DNA from: Ignavibacteriota bacterium
Lineage (GTDB): Bacteria; Bacteroidota; Ignavibacteria; Ignavibacteriales; Ignavibacteriaceae
DNA: 64,000 bases
NCBI GenBank assembly: GCA_013285425.1
Contig: CP053447.1
Span: forward strand, 1,742,001-1,806,000
Direction: 5' to 3'
Under the pieces are notes generated by a model. The model did not search any database. It saw only the letters and a list, made by a program, of their open reading frames with translations, and was not told the origin of the DNA. Below are positions 56,881 to 64,000 of the stretch, in pieces (position 1 is the first letter of the stretch; each line of letters begins with the position of its first letter). The position numbers and the translations under genes are program-made.

Positions 56881-59843
56881 TGTACTTTCCTTAATTTTTG
56901 TGCTGCTTCATCACCTATTGGGGTGCCCCTGTATTTTGCCAGAACTGCCCGGTACATTTCAGCAGCGTTTCGTTTATCATTAAGTTTTACATAACAATCA
57001 CCGCTTAACAAATAAGAACGCATCAGCCACTCCTCATATCTGGAAAAAACAGTTCTAACTCTTACCAGCGCCGTAATAGCATCATTATACTTTTTCTGAT
57101 CATAAAGTGACTGACCAAGGTAGTATTGAGATTTAGCACCCAACTCATCTGTCCGGTTTTCTGCAAGTGCAATAAGATACCCATCTGCACTTGAGAATCT
57201 GCCTCCGGCAATATCAATAAGTGCTAGTTCAAATTTTGATTTGTCTCCGAAGACAGTTTCAGGATAATACATTACAACTTCCTCAAAGACTGAATAAGCT
57301 TCCTGATATTTTGACATCTCTAAATACGTCATACCCTTATTATACTGAAATTCCGGAACCTTGTTTGATTTTTTCAGTTGGTTTATTCCTTTGTCGTAAA
57401 TATTTATAGCTGATTGATAATTTTTAGTGGAACGATAAATATTTCCAATCTCAAGAATAGAAGCAGATGCTAATTCAGAGGATTGATAATTATTTACAAC
57501 TTTATCAAAATTAAAAATTGCTTCTTCACCCAAGCCTAAATTCTGCGAGCTTTTTCCAATCCAATAATATGCATCCGGGATAAGACTGCTGTTTGGATAT
57601 GCAGAAGTAAAATGTGTGTATTCTGATTTGGCTTTATCATATTGCCGTAAGCTGTAATAAATCTCACCTTTCTTAAACAACAACTGATCTGAGTATGCCA
57701 AGCCGGGATTTTTAGAAACAAATTCACCAAGAAATGATACGGCTTTCTCCGGATTTCCTTTTGCAACATAACTATACTGAATACCATTTACGGCATCAAA
57801 AACATATTGAGATGATGGGAATTGTGATAATACTTTTTCGTAATTAACAATTGCAGAATCATACTTACCCTGATTAAACTGAGCATCTCCTATTGAGTAA
57901 TAAATTACTGGTTTAAGTTTAGTACCGGGATATTTTATAATAACATTATTATACTGAGCAATCGATTGAGGATAATTTCTTTGTTGAAAATAAATCCAGC
58001 CGATAGTAAATAATGAAACCTCAGCATATTCAGAAGCAGGAAATTTTTCCTGAATATTGATAAACTCATTTATTGCTTCTGTGGTTTTACCGGATTTATA
58101 TAAAGCCTGAGCGTATTGATATCTGGCATAAGGATTTATACTTAGTCTTGTATCTGCTGTAAATAATTCTTCATAAATTTTACTTGCAGCGGAGTAATTC
58201 TTGCTTCCAAAATAGCTGTCAGCAAGTCTAAGTTTTGCATCAGAGAATCTTTTATCATCTTTATATTTTTTTACAAAGTCTAAAAACTGAATTGCTGCAT
58301 TTTCATAATCACCGCTATTAAAATAACAATAAGCTTTACCGTACACTGATTGTAAATTAATTTCTGGATCGTTACCTGCTGCAAAATTATAACGATTTAA
58401 TGCTGCACTATAATTATTCAAAGCAAAATGATTTTCAGCAATGAAGAAGTTTAGTTTTTGTGCCTCAAATGACGGATCAGAATTATCTAACTGATTTAAA
58501 TGTTTTAATGAGTTTCTATAATCATTCAGATGATATTCTGCTATACCAATCCCAAGCAACGCTCTGTTAAAAACCGGTTTTTCAGTGTTCTGATTATCCA
58601 GAACCAACTGAAAATAATTTTTTGCAGACTTATAATCTCTTTTACTTAATTCAATTTCACCAAGCATTGCAAACGATTTTGCTTTGATTAAATCATTGTC
58701 GGAAGTATTGGCAGAAATCAGATAGCGCGTAGCCATATCTGTATTGCTGGTATTAAAGTAAACAACACCAAGCTGATATTTAACTTCCTCAGCAAGCTTG
58801 TCATCAGGAAAATTTTCCAGAAACGCTTTATAAATATTATTCGCTTCTGTGTATTTGCCCAGATACCGTTTACACTCGCCTTTCCAGAAGAAAGATTTAA
58901 TTCCAATAGAATCGTGTTCTGTTGATAATTCATCAAACTGATTGAAAGCATCATCATATCTTTTTTGCTGAAAGTAACACCAGGCAAGTCCGTACTTTGA
59001 AGGACGGTAATATTCAGATTCCGGAAATTTCTCCATCACTTCCTGATAACTTACTTCAGCATCCGGAAATTCATTAACTCTATAGTGAGCAGTGGCTAAC
59101 AAATAAATGCTTTCAGAATACATTTCATCAGATAGATTTGTAAGTCTGGGACTTTTTAGTTCAACAATCGAGCTTTGATAATCTTTTAATTTAAAATAAC
59201 ATATCCCGATTCTAATCTGTGCAGATGCAGCCAAAGAGGAATTCTTATGATATGTTAACAACTGATCATAATACTTAACAGCATTATCGTAATCACCTGT
59301 TTGTTCATAAGCATTAGCTAAAGCATATAAAGAATAATCAGCAAATTTTTTGTTCCGTTTATCGGCAACAGCTTCTTCAAGAAATTGAATCGCTTCTTTT
59401 GTTTTATTTTCAATTGAATAAGATTCCCCAATCCAATATAATCCGTTGCCATAAAAATCACTTTCAGGATATTCGTTAAGAAGTTTCTTCAGTCTTAATC
59501 TGCACAATTCATATTTGGCAGTACTAAAATAAATCAATCCCAAATTGTATAAAGCTTTGTCGCGGTAATTCGACCAGTAAAATGTGTTTACGACATATTC
59601 AAAAGAAATTGCAGCCTCATTTTTTCTTCCAAGTTTAAGTAAAGATTCAGCAGAATAATACTTTGCTGTGGCATATAATTCATCAACAATTTTATAATCG
59701 TTAAAAAAATCTTCAAAAAGTCTGTTAGCTTGTGCGTATTGCTGATTGTGAAAAGCATTCATAGCCAAATCAAACTTTTCTGATATTTGTGGATATATCT
59801 GAAAAAAAGCGGAAATGAGTGTAATTAACAGGAATTTCTGCAT
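56877..59843 (-). CDS. Large periplasmic TPR-repeat protein
   Basis: A 988-residue protein with a signal peptide (about 1-18) and more than 20 TPR-like units from end to end (FxxxxNxFYWSNYRDKALYNLG type, with A-x-Y-x-G-x-x-Y/F-x-x-x-x-Y/F). It resembles the CpoB/YbgF and BamD-like TPR proteins, but is much longer. It is the first gene of the operon with the barrel, HU-SPOR, ExbB, ExbD and TonB genes. It could scaffold the periplasmic part of that system (inference). Confidence 0.82.
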   Translation of the reverse strand: MQKFLLITLISAFFQIYPQISEKFDLAMNAFHNQQYAQANRLFEDFFNDYKIVDELYATAKYYSAESLLKLGRKNEAAISFEYVVNTFYWSNYRDKALYNLGLIYFSTAKYELCRLRLKKLLNEYPESDFYGNGLYWIGESYSIENKTKEAIQFLEEAVADKRNKKFADYSLYALANAYEQTGDYDNAVKYYDQLLTYHKNSSLAASAQIRIGICYFKLKDYQSSIVELKSPRLTNLSDEMYSESIYLLATAHYRVNEFPDAEVSYQEVMEKFPESEYYRPSKYGLAWCYFQQKRYDDAFNQFDELSTEHDSIGIKSFFWKGECKRYLGKYTEANNIYKAFLENFPDDKLAEEVKYQLGVVYFNTSNTDMATRYLISANTSDNDLIKAKSFAMLGEIELSKRDYKSAKNYFQLVLDNQNTEKPVFNRALLGIGIAEYHLNDYRNSLKHLNQLDNSDPSFEAQKLNFFIAENHFALNNYSAALNRYNFAAGNDPEINLQSVYGKAYCYFNSGDYENAAIQFLDFVKKYKDDKRFSDAKLRLADSYFGSKNYSAASKIYEELFTADTRLSINPYARYQYAQALYKSGKTTEAINEFINIQEKFPASEYAEVSLFTIGWIYFQQRNYPQSIAQYNNVIIKYPGTKLKPVIYYSIGDAQFNQGKYDSAIVNYEKVLSQFPSSQYVFDAVNGIQYSYVAKGNPEKAVSFLGEFVSKNPGLAYSDQLLFKKGEIYYSLRQYDKAKSEYTHFTSAYPNSSLIPDAYYWIGKSSQNLGLGEEAIFNFDKVVNNYQSSELASASILEIGNIYRSTKNYQSAINIYDKGINQLKKSNKVPEFQYNKGMTYLEMSKYQEAYSVFEEVVMYYPETVFGDKSKFELALIDIAGGRFSSADGYLIALAENRTDELGAKSQYYLGQSLYDQKKYNDAITALVRVRTVFSRYEEWLMRSYLLSGDCYVKLNDKRNAAEMYRAVLAKYRGTPIGDEAAQKLRKVQ

Positions 59844-59873
59844 ACTTAATCCTTGCCTTGAAATTTTGTGTAA

Positions 59874-59932
59874 CTGAGTTTTAGACTAATCTAAAAGATT
59901 TAAGTTTTCAGGTAAATTTTATTAAAACTCAG
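59874..59932. promoter_or_regulatory. Inverted repeat upstream of the TPR/ExbBD operon
   Basis: Perfect 10-bp arms CTGAGTTTTA (59874-59883) and TAAAACTCAG (59923-59932) are separated by 39 bases. The nearer arm lies 31 bases upstream of the TPR gene start. The distance allows an operator or a large hairpin; no T run follows, so a terminator is unlikely. Confidence 0.4.
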
Positions 59933-60038
59933 CTCAAATATAAACCTCAATATTTCATAAAAACAAGCCACTAAATGAAATATGGCAATCTTCTAAAGAA
60001 AAGTCTTAAAAAGTTTGGATGAGTTAAGGAATTATATA

Positions 60039-60677
60039 TCAGGACGATGATTTTTTATTTTGTCTTCTGTTATAAAGATTAAAAACTGTTTCACCAAATT
60101 TTGCTGATGATTCCGCGTTTATCAATGACAGATTTCTAATTGACTTTAGTATTACTTTTTTTTCAACTTCAATGTTTACAGCACCAATTATATGTGAATA
60201 AAGCTGTTCTTCAAATTTCATTGCAGATAAAATTGAAATAATACAAACTTCTCTTTCTTTAAGAGAAAGTCCTTTTCGACCTAAAACTTTTCCGTATCCC
60301 TCAATAATCAGCCACTCAGCCATTTCTGGTGAAAATGATCTAATATTTTTTAGAAGATTCTCATATTTATCTGCATAAATAAGTTTACAATTATTTTGAC
60401 CACGATTTAAGTATTTCTTCAGGTCAAATCCAATATAACTTTTTTGTTTACTAACTGCCTTATGAAATATTTTAAGTGAAACGAGTGCTGAGGGAAAACC
60501 GGCAAATAAATATGTTTGCAGCAAAGCTTCATAAATCTTTTTTGAAGGAGTGTTATTCTTTAATAATTGTTCAAGAATAATTCCGAAATAATTTTTCTTT
60601 CTCAAAACTGAAGCAGCTGAAATTAATGCTAATAACTCAACCTCACTCAGGCTTTTTAGCTCAGTTGTTTTTTTCAT
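60039..60677 (-). CDS. Carboxymuconolactone-decarboxylase (CMD) fold protein lacking CxxC
   Basis: A 212-residue protein with two CMD-like halves. The second is clearer: YGKVLGRKGLSLKEREVCII ... FEEQLYSHIIGA. AhpD-type CxxC is not present, so the peroxidase-partner role is unlikely. No signal peptide. It lies 54 bases after a TPR gene, separated by a terminator. The function is unknown. Confidence 0.72.
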   Translation of the reverse strand: MKKTTELKSLSEVELLALISAASVLRKKNYFGIILEQLLKNNTPSKKIYEALLQTYLFAGFPSALVSLKIFHKAVSKQKSYIGFDLKKYLNRGQNNCKLIYADKYENLLKNIRSFSPEMAEWLIIEGYGKVLGRKGLSLKEREVCIISILSAMKFEEQLYSHIIGAVNIEVEKKVILKSIRNLSLINAESSAKFGETVFNLYNRRQNKKSSS

Positions 60678-60686
60678 GAATATTTA

Positions 60687-60715
60687 AAATAAAAAAACCC
60701 TCACAAGGAGGGTTT
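60687..60715 (-). terminator. Rho-independent terminator after the small TPR gene
   Basis: On the minus strand AAACCCTC/GAGGGTTT form an 8-bp stem with a 5-base loop, followed by a T run. It separates the TPR gene (60731-61492) from the CMD gene. Confidence 0.85.
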
Positions 60716-60730
60716 AAAACACTTATAAAA

Positions 60731-61492
60731 TTATTTTAGACTGCTTAGTTCGTAATCAGCCGTCTTTTTATATGTTGGATCTGCTGAAGCAAGTTTAAAA
60801 TTTTCTTTTGCTTTTGTCATATCACCTTTGCCTTTATATGAAACGCCCAAATAATAATAAGGACCGCCCTTTGTAATTTTAGACCGATACTTAAGAGCAT
60901 TTAAAGCAGCTTCAATTGATTCATCATACTTTCCTAATTCTGAATAAACCTTTGCAAGTGAAAGGTATGCTGCATCATAATTATCATTCTCAACAGCCTT
61001 TTTCAGAAATTCGATTCCCTTATTAACATCTCCGCTTGATAAATAATCATTACCCAATTTTGCATACGCAAGTGATATATTTTTCTTAACTTTTTGTTTA
61101 ACCGAATTACTTGCATTAGAATTTAGAATCTTTTCAAAATTATCAATTGCAGCAGAATAATTTCCCATAGAAAAATAAACACCACCAAGTGCATTTAATC
61201 CGCCTTCAAAATTACTATTTAGTTTAATTGCTTCTTCAAAAGCCGTTTTCGATTCCTCTAATCTATTAGCTTTTTTAAGTGCAACACCTTTCTGATAATA
61301 AATTCTATAATCTTTTTCAATCTGTAATGCCGCATTATATTTCTCAATAGCCCCATTAATATTTTCACTTTTCAATAATGCATTACCTTCATTATAAAGT
61401 TTACCAGCTTCAGGTTTCATTTCCTGTGCTATACTATTTATTGAAAAGCTAAAGATTATTAAAGCTATGAATAATAAGCTGTTTCTATTCAT
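60731..61492 (-). CDS. Exported TPR-repeat protein
   Basis: A 253-residue protein with a signal peptide (about 1-22) and about six TPRs (LYNEGNALLKSENINGAIEK, YYQKGVALKKANRLEESKTA, SLAKVYSELGKYDESIEAAL). It lies alone between tRNA-Leu and a terminator. It is a generic periplasmic protein-interaction scaffold; no partner is evident. Confidence 0.82.
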   Translation of the reverse strand: MNRNSLLFIALIIFSFSINSIAQEMKPEAGKLYNEGNALLKSENINGAIEKYNAALQIEKDYRIYYQKGVALKKANRLEESKTAFEEAIKLNSNFEGGLNALGGVYFSMGNYSAAIDNFEKILNSNASNSVKQKVKKNISLAYAKLGNDYLSSGDVNKGIEFLKKAVENDNYDAAYLSLAKVYSELGKYDESIEAALNALKYRSKITKGGPYYYLGVSYKGKGDMTKAKENFKLASADPTYKKTADYELSSLK

Positions 61493-61530
61493 ACTATCCT
61501 TCCTTTTATTTTATAAATATTAGAGCTATG

Positions 61531-61614
61531 TGCGGAAGGCGGGACTTGAACCCGCACGCCAAACGAGGCACTACCCCCTCAAGATAGCGTGTCTACCAAT
61601 TTCACCACTTCCGC
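61531..61614 (-). tRNA. tRNA-Leu (anticodon GAG)
   Basis: Class II tRNA. The acceptor GCGGAAG/CTTCCGC is perfect. The anticodon stem CTATC/GGTAG encloses TTGAGGG with anticodon GAG. A long variable arm and the T-arm GGTTCAAGTCC follow. No CCA is encoded. Confidence 0.95.
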
Positions 61615-61687
61615 TTAAATTTTGGTGGGCAAATTATATGTATCAGCTGTGAAAATCAACCCTAAACAGTTGTGCATTGAATTATTT

Positions 61688-62161
61688 TTATTTTTTATTT
61701 GGCGATCTTCTGTCAAATAATACATTACGAATCTCTTCCCTGAAGCGCTTTTCAAAAACCAATAACCTTGCGATTTGTTCAGTTGATAAGATATCAGAAA
61801 GCGAATTTATAAATTTTTGTTTTTCTGATTCAATTTGTAGTCTGGTCTTCAACAAATCCGCAATAAGCCGCTTTTGATTCTCGTCTTTAGGTGAATCCTT
61901 TTCCTTCATAGTATTTTCAAGCTGAACAATTATTTCATCAGATTTTTTTTCTAGATCATCAATATCTTTCTTTGATTGATTTCTCCGCGCAAAAAACCGT
62001 ATTGAGGTTTCTTCATCAAGTTCAAGAGCCTCAATCAGTTTCGCTTTTTCTAATTGTGCCAGTTTATTTCTGTGTTTATTTGGTTTATCATGCATTCTTT
62101 GTGGGATACCAACAAAAGAGATAATCCCAATTAAAAAAAGTGATAATAATATTTTTTTCAT
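61688..62161 (-). CDS. Spy/CpxP-like periplasmic protein
   Basis: A 157-residue helical protein with a signal peptide (about 1-20) and heptad-rich helices (LEKAKLIEALELDEETSIRF, LSTEQIARLLVFEKRFREEI). This is the layout of Spy/CpxP/LTXXQ periplasmic chaperones or metal sensors. It follows the anti-sigma gene by 12 bases, so it is the third gene of the sigma operon and a probable regulator or target of it. Confidence 0.75.
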   Translation of the reverse strand: MKKILLSLFLIGIISFVGIPQRMHDKPNKHRNKLAQLEKAKLIEALELDEETSIRFFARRNQSKKDIDDLEKKSDEIIVQLENTMKEKDSPKDENQKRLIADLLKTRLQIESEKQKFINSLSDILSTEQIARLLVFEKRFREEIRNVLFDRRSPNKK

Positions 62162-62173
62162 TTTAACCTCACA

Positions 62174-62785
62174 TTAAAATTTTTTTTCCATCAATTGAGC
62201 ATAAATCTGATCAATTTCTTCTTCACTGATAAATTGTTCGAGATCAGCATTCTCAATATCAAAAGCAAATGCATCAAAATCATCAGTCTCAGATTCAACG
62301 TTTATATTCTGACTTAATAAATCATTATAAACGGAATCAATTATCTGAAAGCTTTCAGAGTCTGCTTTGGAAATAAGTTTATCAGATATGTCAAAAGAAT
62401 TTATTATTGAATCTCTATCATTTTCAATAATAGTAATCAGGTCAGAAGGCTTATCCGGATCGGTTTTAATAAACAGATTAACAGTCAAAACAAATCCAAT
62501 TATTACTGATGCAAAAGCAGCTGTAATTGCACCAAGATTATAATATATTTTATTTTTTTTATTTTCCTGAAGCTCATTTCTGAATCTGGGAAGGATACCA
62601 GATGAATACTCTTCGCTTAATTTAATTGACCGGGTATTAGTTATTAATTCTTTAAGCTTTTTATAATTATCAAAATTGTTCTGCAGTTCGGATGAAGCAA
62701 TTAACGAGTTTTCAAATTCATTTTTTTCACTTTCAGACATCTTACCAATTAAGTAATTTTCAAAATCTTCATCATTATATTTCAT
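62174..62785 (-). CDS. Membrane anti-sigma factor-like protein
   Basis: A ~203-residue protein. The N-terminal ~80 residues (cytoplasmic, KYNDEDFENYLIGKMSESEK) resemble an anti-sigma N-terminal domain, followed by one membrane helix (about 83-105) and a periplasmic acidic tail. The ATG at 62785 overlaps the end of the corrected sigma gene by 11 bases; a TTG two codons earlier is possible. It probably holds the ECF sigma factor at the membrane. Confidence 0.78.
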   Translation of the reverse strand: MKYNDEDFENYLIGKMSESEKNEFENSLIASSELQNNFDNYKKLKELITNTRSIKLSEEYSSGILPRFRNELQENKKNKIYYNLGAITAAFASVIIGFVLTVNLFIKTDPDKPSDLITIIENDRDSIINSFDISDKLISKADSESFQIIDSVYNDLLSQNINVESETDDFDAFAFDIENADLEQFISEEEIDQIYAQLMEKKF

Positions 62786-63321
62786 TGCCAACCAGCTCCT
62801 TAATTTTATTTATTGCATGAAAATAATTTGCCTTTAATGTACCAATCGCACGTCCGGTAATTTCAGAAATCTCTTCATAACTCATCTCATCATAATTTCT
62901 CATAATAAAAACTTCTCTTTGCTTGATTGGAAGTTTCTGTAAAGCTCTTTCTATTATTTGTAACTGCTGTTTTTGTTCAAGGTTTAAAATAATGTTATCA
63001 CTATCTTCCTGACCGGCAGCCGTTTCAAGACTAAAATATTTTTTTTACAGACCTCTTTTTAAGATAATTAATACTTCTTGTATTAGTAATTGTATAAATC
63101 CACGTGTAAAATGACGACTTAAATTTAAAAGTTTTAATTTTATTATAAATAACAAGCAAAACTTCCTGAACTATTTCATCCGCGTCAAGATGATTACCGG
63201 TCATTCTTCTGGCGTGCCAGTAAATCTTATCCTGATATTTATAGATTAGCCGATTAAAAGCAGATTCATTGCCATCAATAAAATTTTCAATCAGCTTAAA
63301 ATCATCATCAGTATTATGCAT
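62775..63321 (-). CDS. ECF sigma factor, frameshifted
   Basis: Region 2 is clear (ALFNRLIYKYQDKIYWHARR-like start, DADEIVQEVLLVIY, FYTWIYTITNTRSINYLKKR). The frame as read ends at 63031. An extra A in an eight-A run (plus strand T8, 63039-63046) is the cause: with seven A the frame continues KKYFSLETAAG and reaches region 4 (LPIKQREVFIMRNYDEMSY), ending at 62775. Corrected, it has about 181 residues, the usual ECF length. It overlaps the anti-sigma start by 11 bases. The site is a homopolymer, so error or phase variation are both possible. Confidence 0.85.
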
Positions 63322-63447
63322 AAATATTTATATTATGATTTTAGACAAGCATTAAGAACTTTAGGTTTAATCTTTAATATTTAAACCAAATCTAAACCTG
63401 ATTTGTCAAAAGGTCAAAATCAAAAATTAAAACAGAAAGGAATAGTT
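63322..63447. promoter_or_regulatory. Divergent promoter region of the sigma unit and the second Spy-like gene
   Basis: An AT-rich intergenic stretch between divergent genes. It holds AGGTTTA (63363-63369) and the inverted copy TAAACCT (63393-63399), plus a TTAAACC (63381-63387) in direct orientation with the latter. These could be sites for the sigma factor or a repressor. The plus-strand Spy-like gene has AAAGG upstream of its ATG. Confidence 0.4.
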
Positions 63448-63912
63448 ATGAAAAAGTTCTTAATCCCAATCATTGCTTTATTGGTAATCTTTGGATTAAA
63501 TCAGAATATTTTTGCTCAGAGAGATCAGTATAAAGGCAGACAGTATCAAAGAGAAAATAATTTTGAGAAACTAAATTTAACAACTGAGCAAAAATCCAAA
63601 ATTGAAGCGCTTCGTTTAACAAATCAGGAAGAAATGATCAAGTTAAAATCAGAATTAGAACTTAAGGAACTGGAACTGAGGAAATTAAAATCTTCAGACA
63701 ATTTTTCCAGAAAAGATGTGTTGAACTTGACCAAGGAAATAAACGAAGCAAGAGGAAAAATTGAACTTGCCAGAGCAAATCACAGAATGGATGTTTATGA
63801 AATTCTTGATGAGAATCAGAAAAAGATCTGGAACGAAATGGATAGAAATCCCGGATTTATGAAAAACAAAGTGAATAGAAAACTTATGCATCGAAGAATG
63901 CAAACAGATTAA
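63448..63912 (+). CDS. Spy/CpxP-like periplasmic protein (LTxxQ type)
   Basis: A ~154-residue protein with a signal peptide (MKKFLIPIIALLVIFGLN, cleaved near FAQ) and the LNLTTEQKSKIEAL motif that marks the Spy/CpxP/LTXXQ family, followed by long charged helices. ATG 63448 is chosen for its AAAGG signal and signal peptide. It is divergent from the ECF sigma operon and is a likely target of it. Confidence 0.85.
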   Translation: MKKFLIPIIALLVIFGLNQNIFAQRDQYKGRQYQRENNFEKLNLTTEQKSKIEALRLTNQEEMIKLKSELELKELELRKLKSSDNFSRKDVLNLTKEINEARGKIELARANHRMDVYEILDENQKKIWNEMDRNPGFMKNKVNRKLMHRRMQTD

Positions 63913-63916
63913 AGTA

Positions 63917-63939
63917 AAAAGCCGGTTAATCCGGCTTTT
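63917..63939. terminator. Bidirectional-type terminator hairpin
   Basis: A perfect 9-bp stem AAAAGCCGG/CCGGCTTTT with a 5-base loop. It lies just after the plus-strand Spy-like gene. A-rich and T-rich flanks allow use from both strands. It overlaps the 3' end of a possible minus-strand gene. Confidence 0.8.
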
Positions 63940-64000
63940 GCAAATCACCACTGATAGGTTTTAATAAAATTTCTTCAGTAACAAGATTATCCTTTTGTAA
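63926..64000 (-). CDS. Possible 3' end of a minus-strand gene (partial)
   Basis: An open minus-strand frame enters at the window edge and reads 24 codons (ending ISGDLQKPD) to a TAA at 63926-63928, within the terminator hairpin. Convergent gene ends sharing a hairpin are usual, but the piece is too short to identify. Confidence 0.35.
   Translation of the reverse strand, partial: LQKDNLVTEEILLKPISGDLQKPD

Noticed and set aside
1-64000. CRISPR array, insertion sequence or prophage
   Set aside because: No spaced direct repeats, transposase, integrase or phage structural genes were seen.

Overview
The window is low-GC DNA from a member of the Bacteroidota/Chlorobiota/Ignavibacteriota group, most like an Ignavibacteria-type heterotroph. 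This placement is inferred from gene content, not from a marker-gene tree. The evidence is a type IX secretion sortase (PorU) with its outer-membrane partner (PorV) and C-terminal sorting domains, a complete alternative complex III operon joined to an A2-type haem-copper oxidase, an HU-like/SPOR fusion protein, and frequent TTG/GTG starts. The window is almost fully coding and has no insertion sequence, prophage, CRISPR array or rRNA.

Layout. 1-2.3 kb: a Ser/Thr kinase (cut by the window edge) and its PP2C phosphatase. 2.5-8.8 kb (+ strand): tRNA-Leu, trigger factor, ClpP, a serine hydrolase, and a VWA/MoxR-ATPase pair. 8.9-23.7 kb (- strand): one respiratory operon, reading actA, a small ORF, actB, actC, an actD-actE fusion, actF, a cytochrome c, SCO, oxidase subunits I-III-IV-II, haem O synthase and a membrane cytochrome c. 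23.9-34.3 kb (- strand): housekeeping genes (ctpA, tmk, ybbR, ruvX, rel/spoT, upp, der). Two bacterial-microcompartment shell-domain genes sit among them between ruvX and ybbR, and one carries a C-terminal SAP/Rho_N-like segment. 34.6-47 kb (- strand): cell-surface and secretion genes (a metalloprotease with propeller and barrel, an M6-like protein with a lost zinc motif, porV, porU). 47-49 kb: an HD hydrolase, endonuclease III, a thioredoxin-like ferredoxin, and tRNA-Glu and tRNA-Gln. 49.2-51.4 kb (+ strand): an NHL propeller and three small membrane proteins. 51.4-59.8 kb (- strand): a TPR / beta-barrel / HU-SPOR / ExbB / ExbD / TonB operon. 60-64 kb: a CMD-family protein, a TPR protein, tRNA-Leu, and an ECF sigma / anti-sigma / Spy-like stress unit with a divergent second Spy-like gene.

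The respiratory operon should carry electrons from quinol through alternative complex III to oxygen, with several c-type cytochromes as carriers. The surface genes supply type IX export and anchoring. The ExbBD/TonB operon looks like an energised envelope machine with its own barrel and periplasmic TPR scaffold.

Three genes (der, the surface metalloprotease and the ECF sigma factor) are each broken by a single-base indel in a homopolymer. All three read through perfectly if that base is corrected. Since der is normally essential, base-calling or assembly error is the simplest explanation. The most unusual content is the pair of orphan microcompartment shell-domain genes with no enzyme operon nearby.
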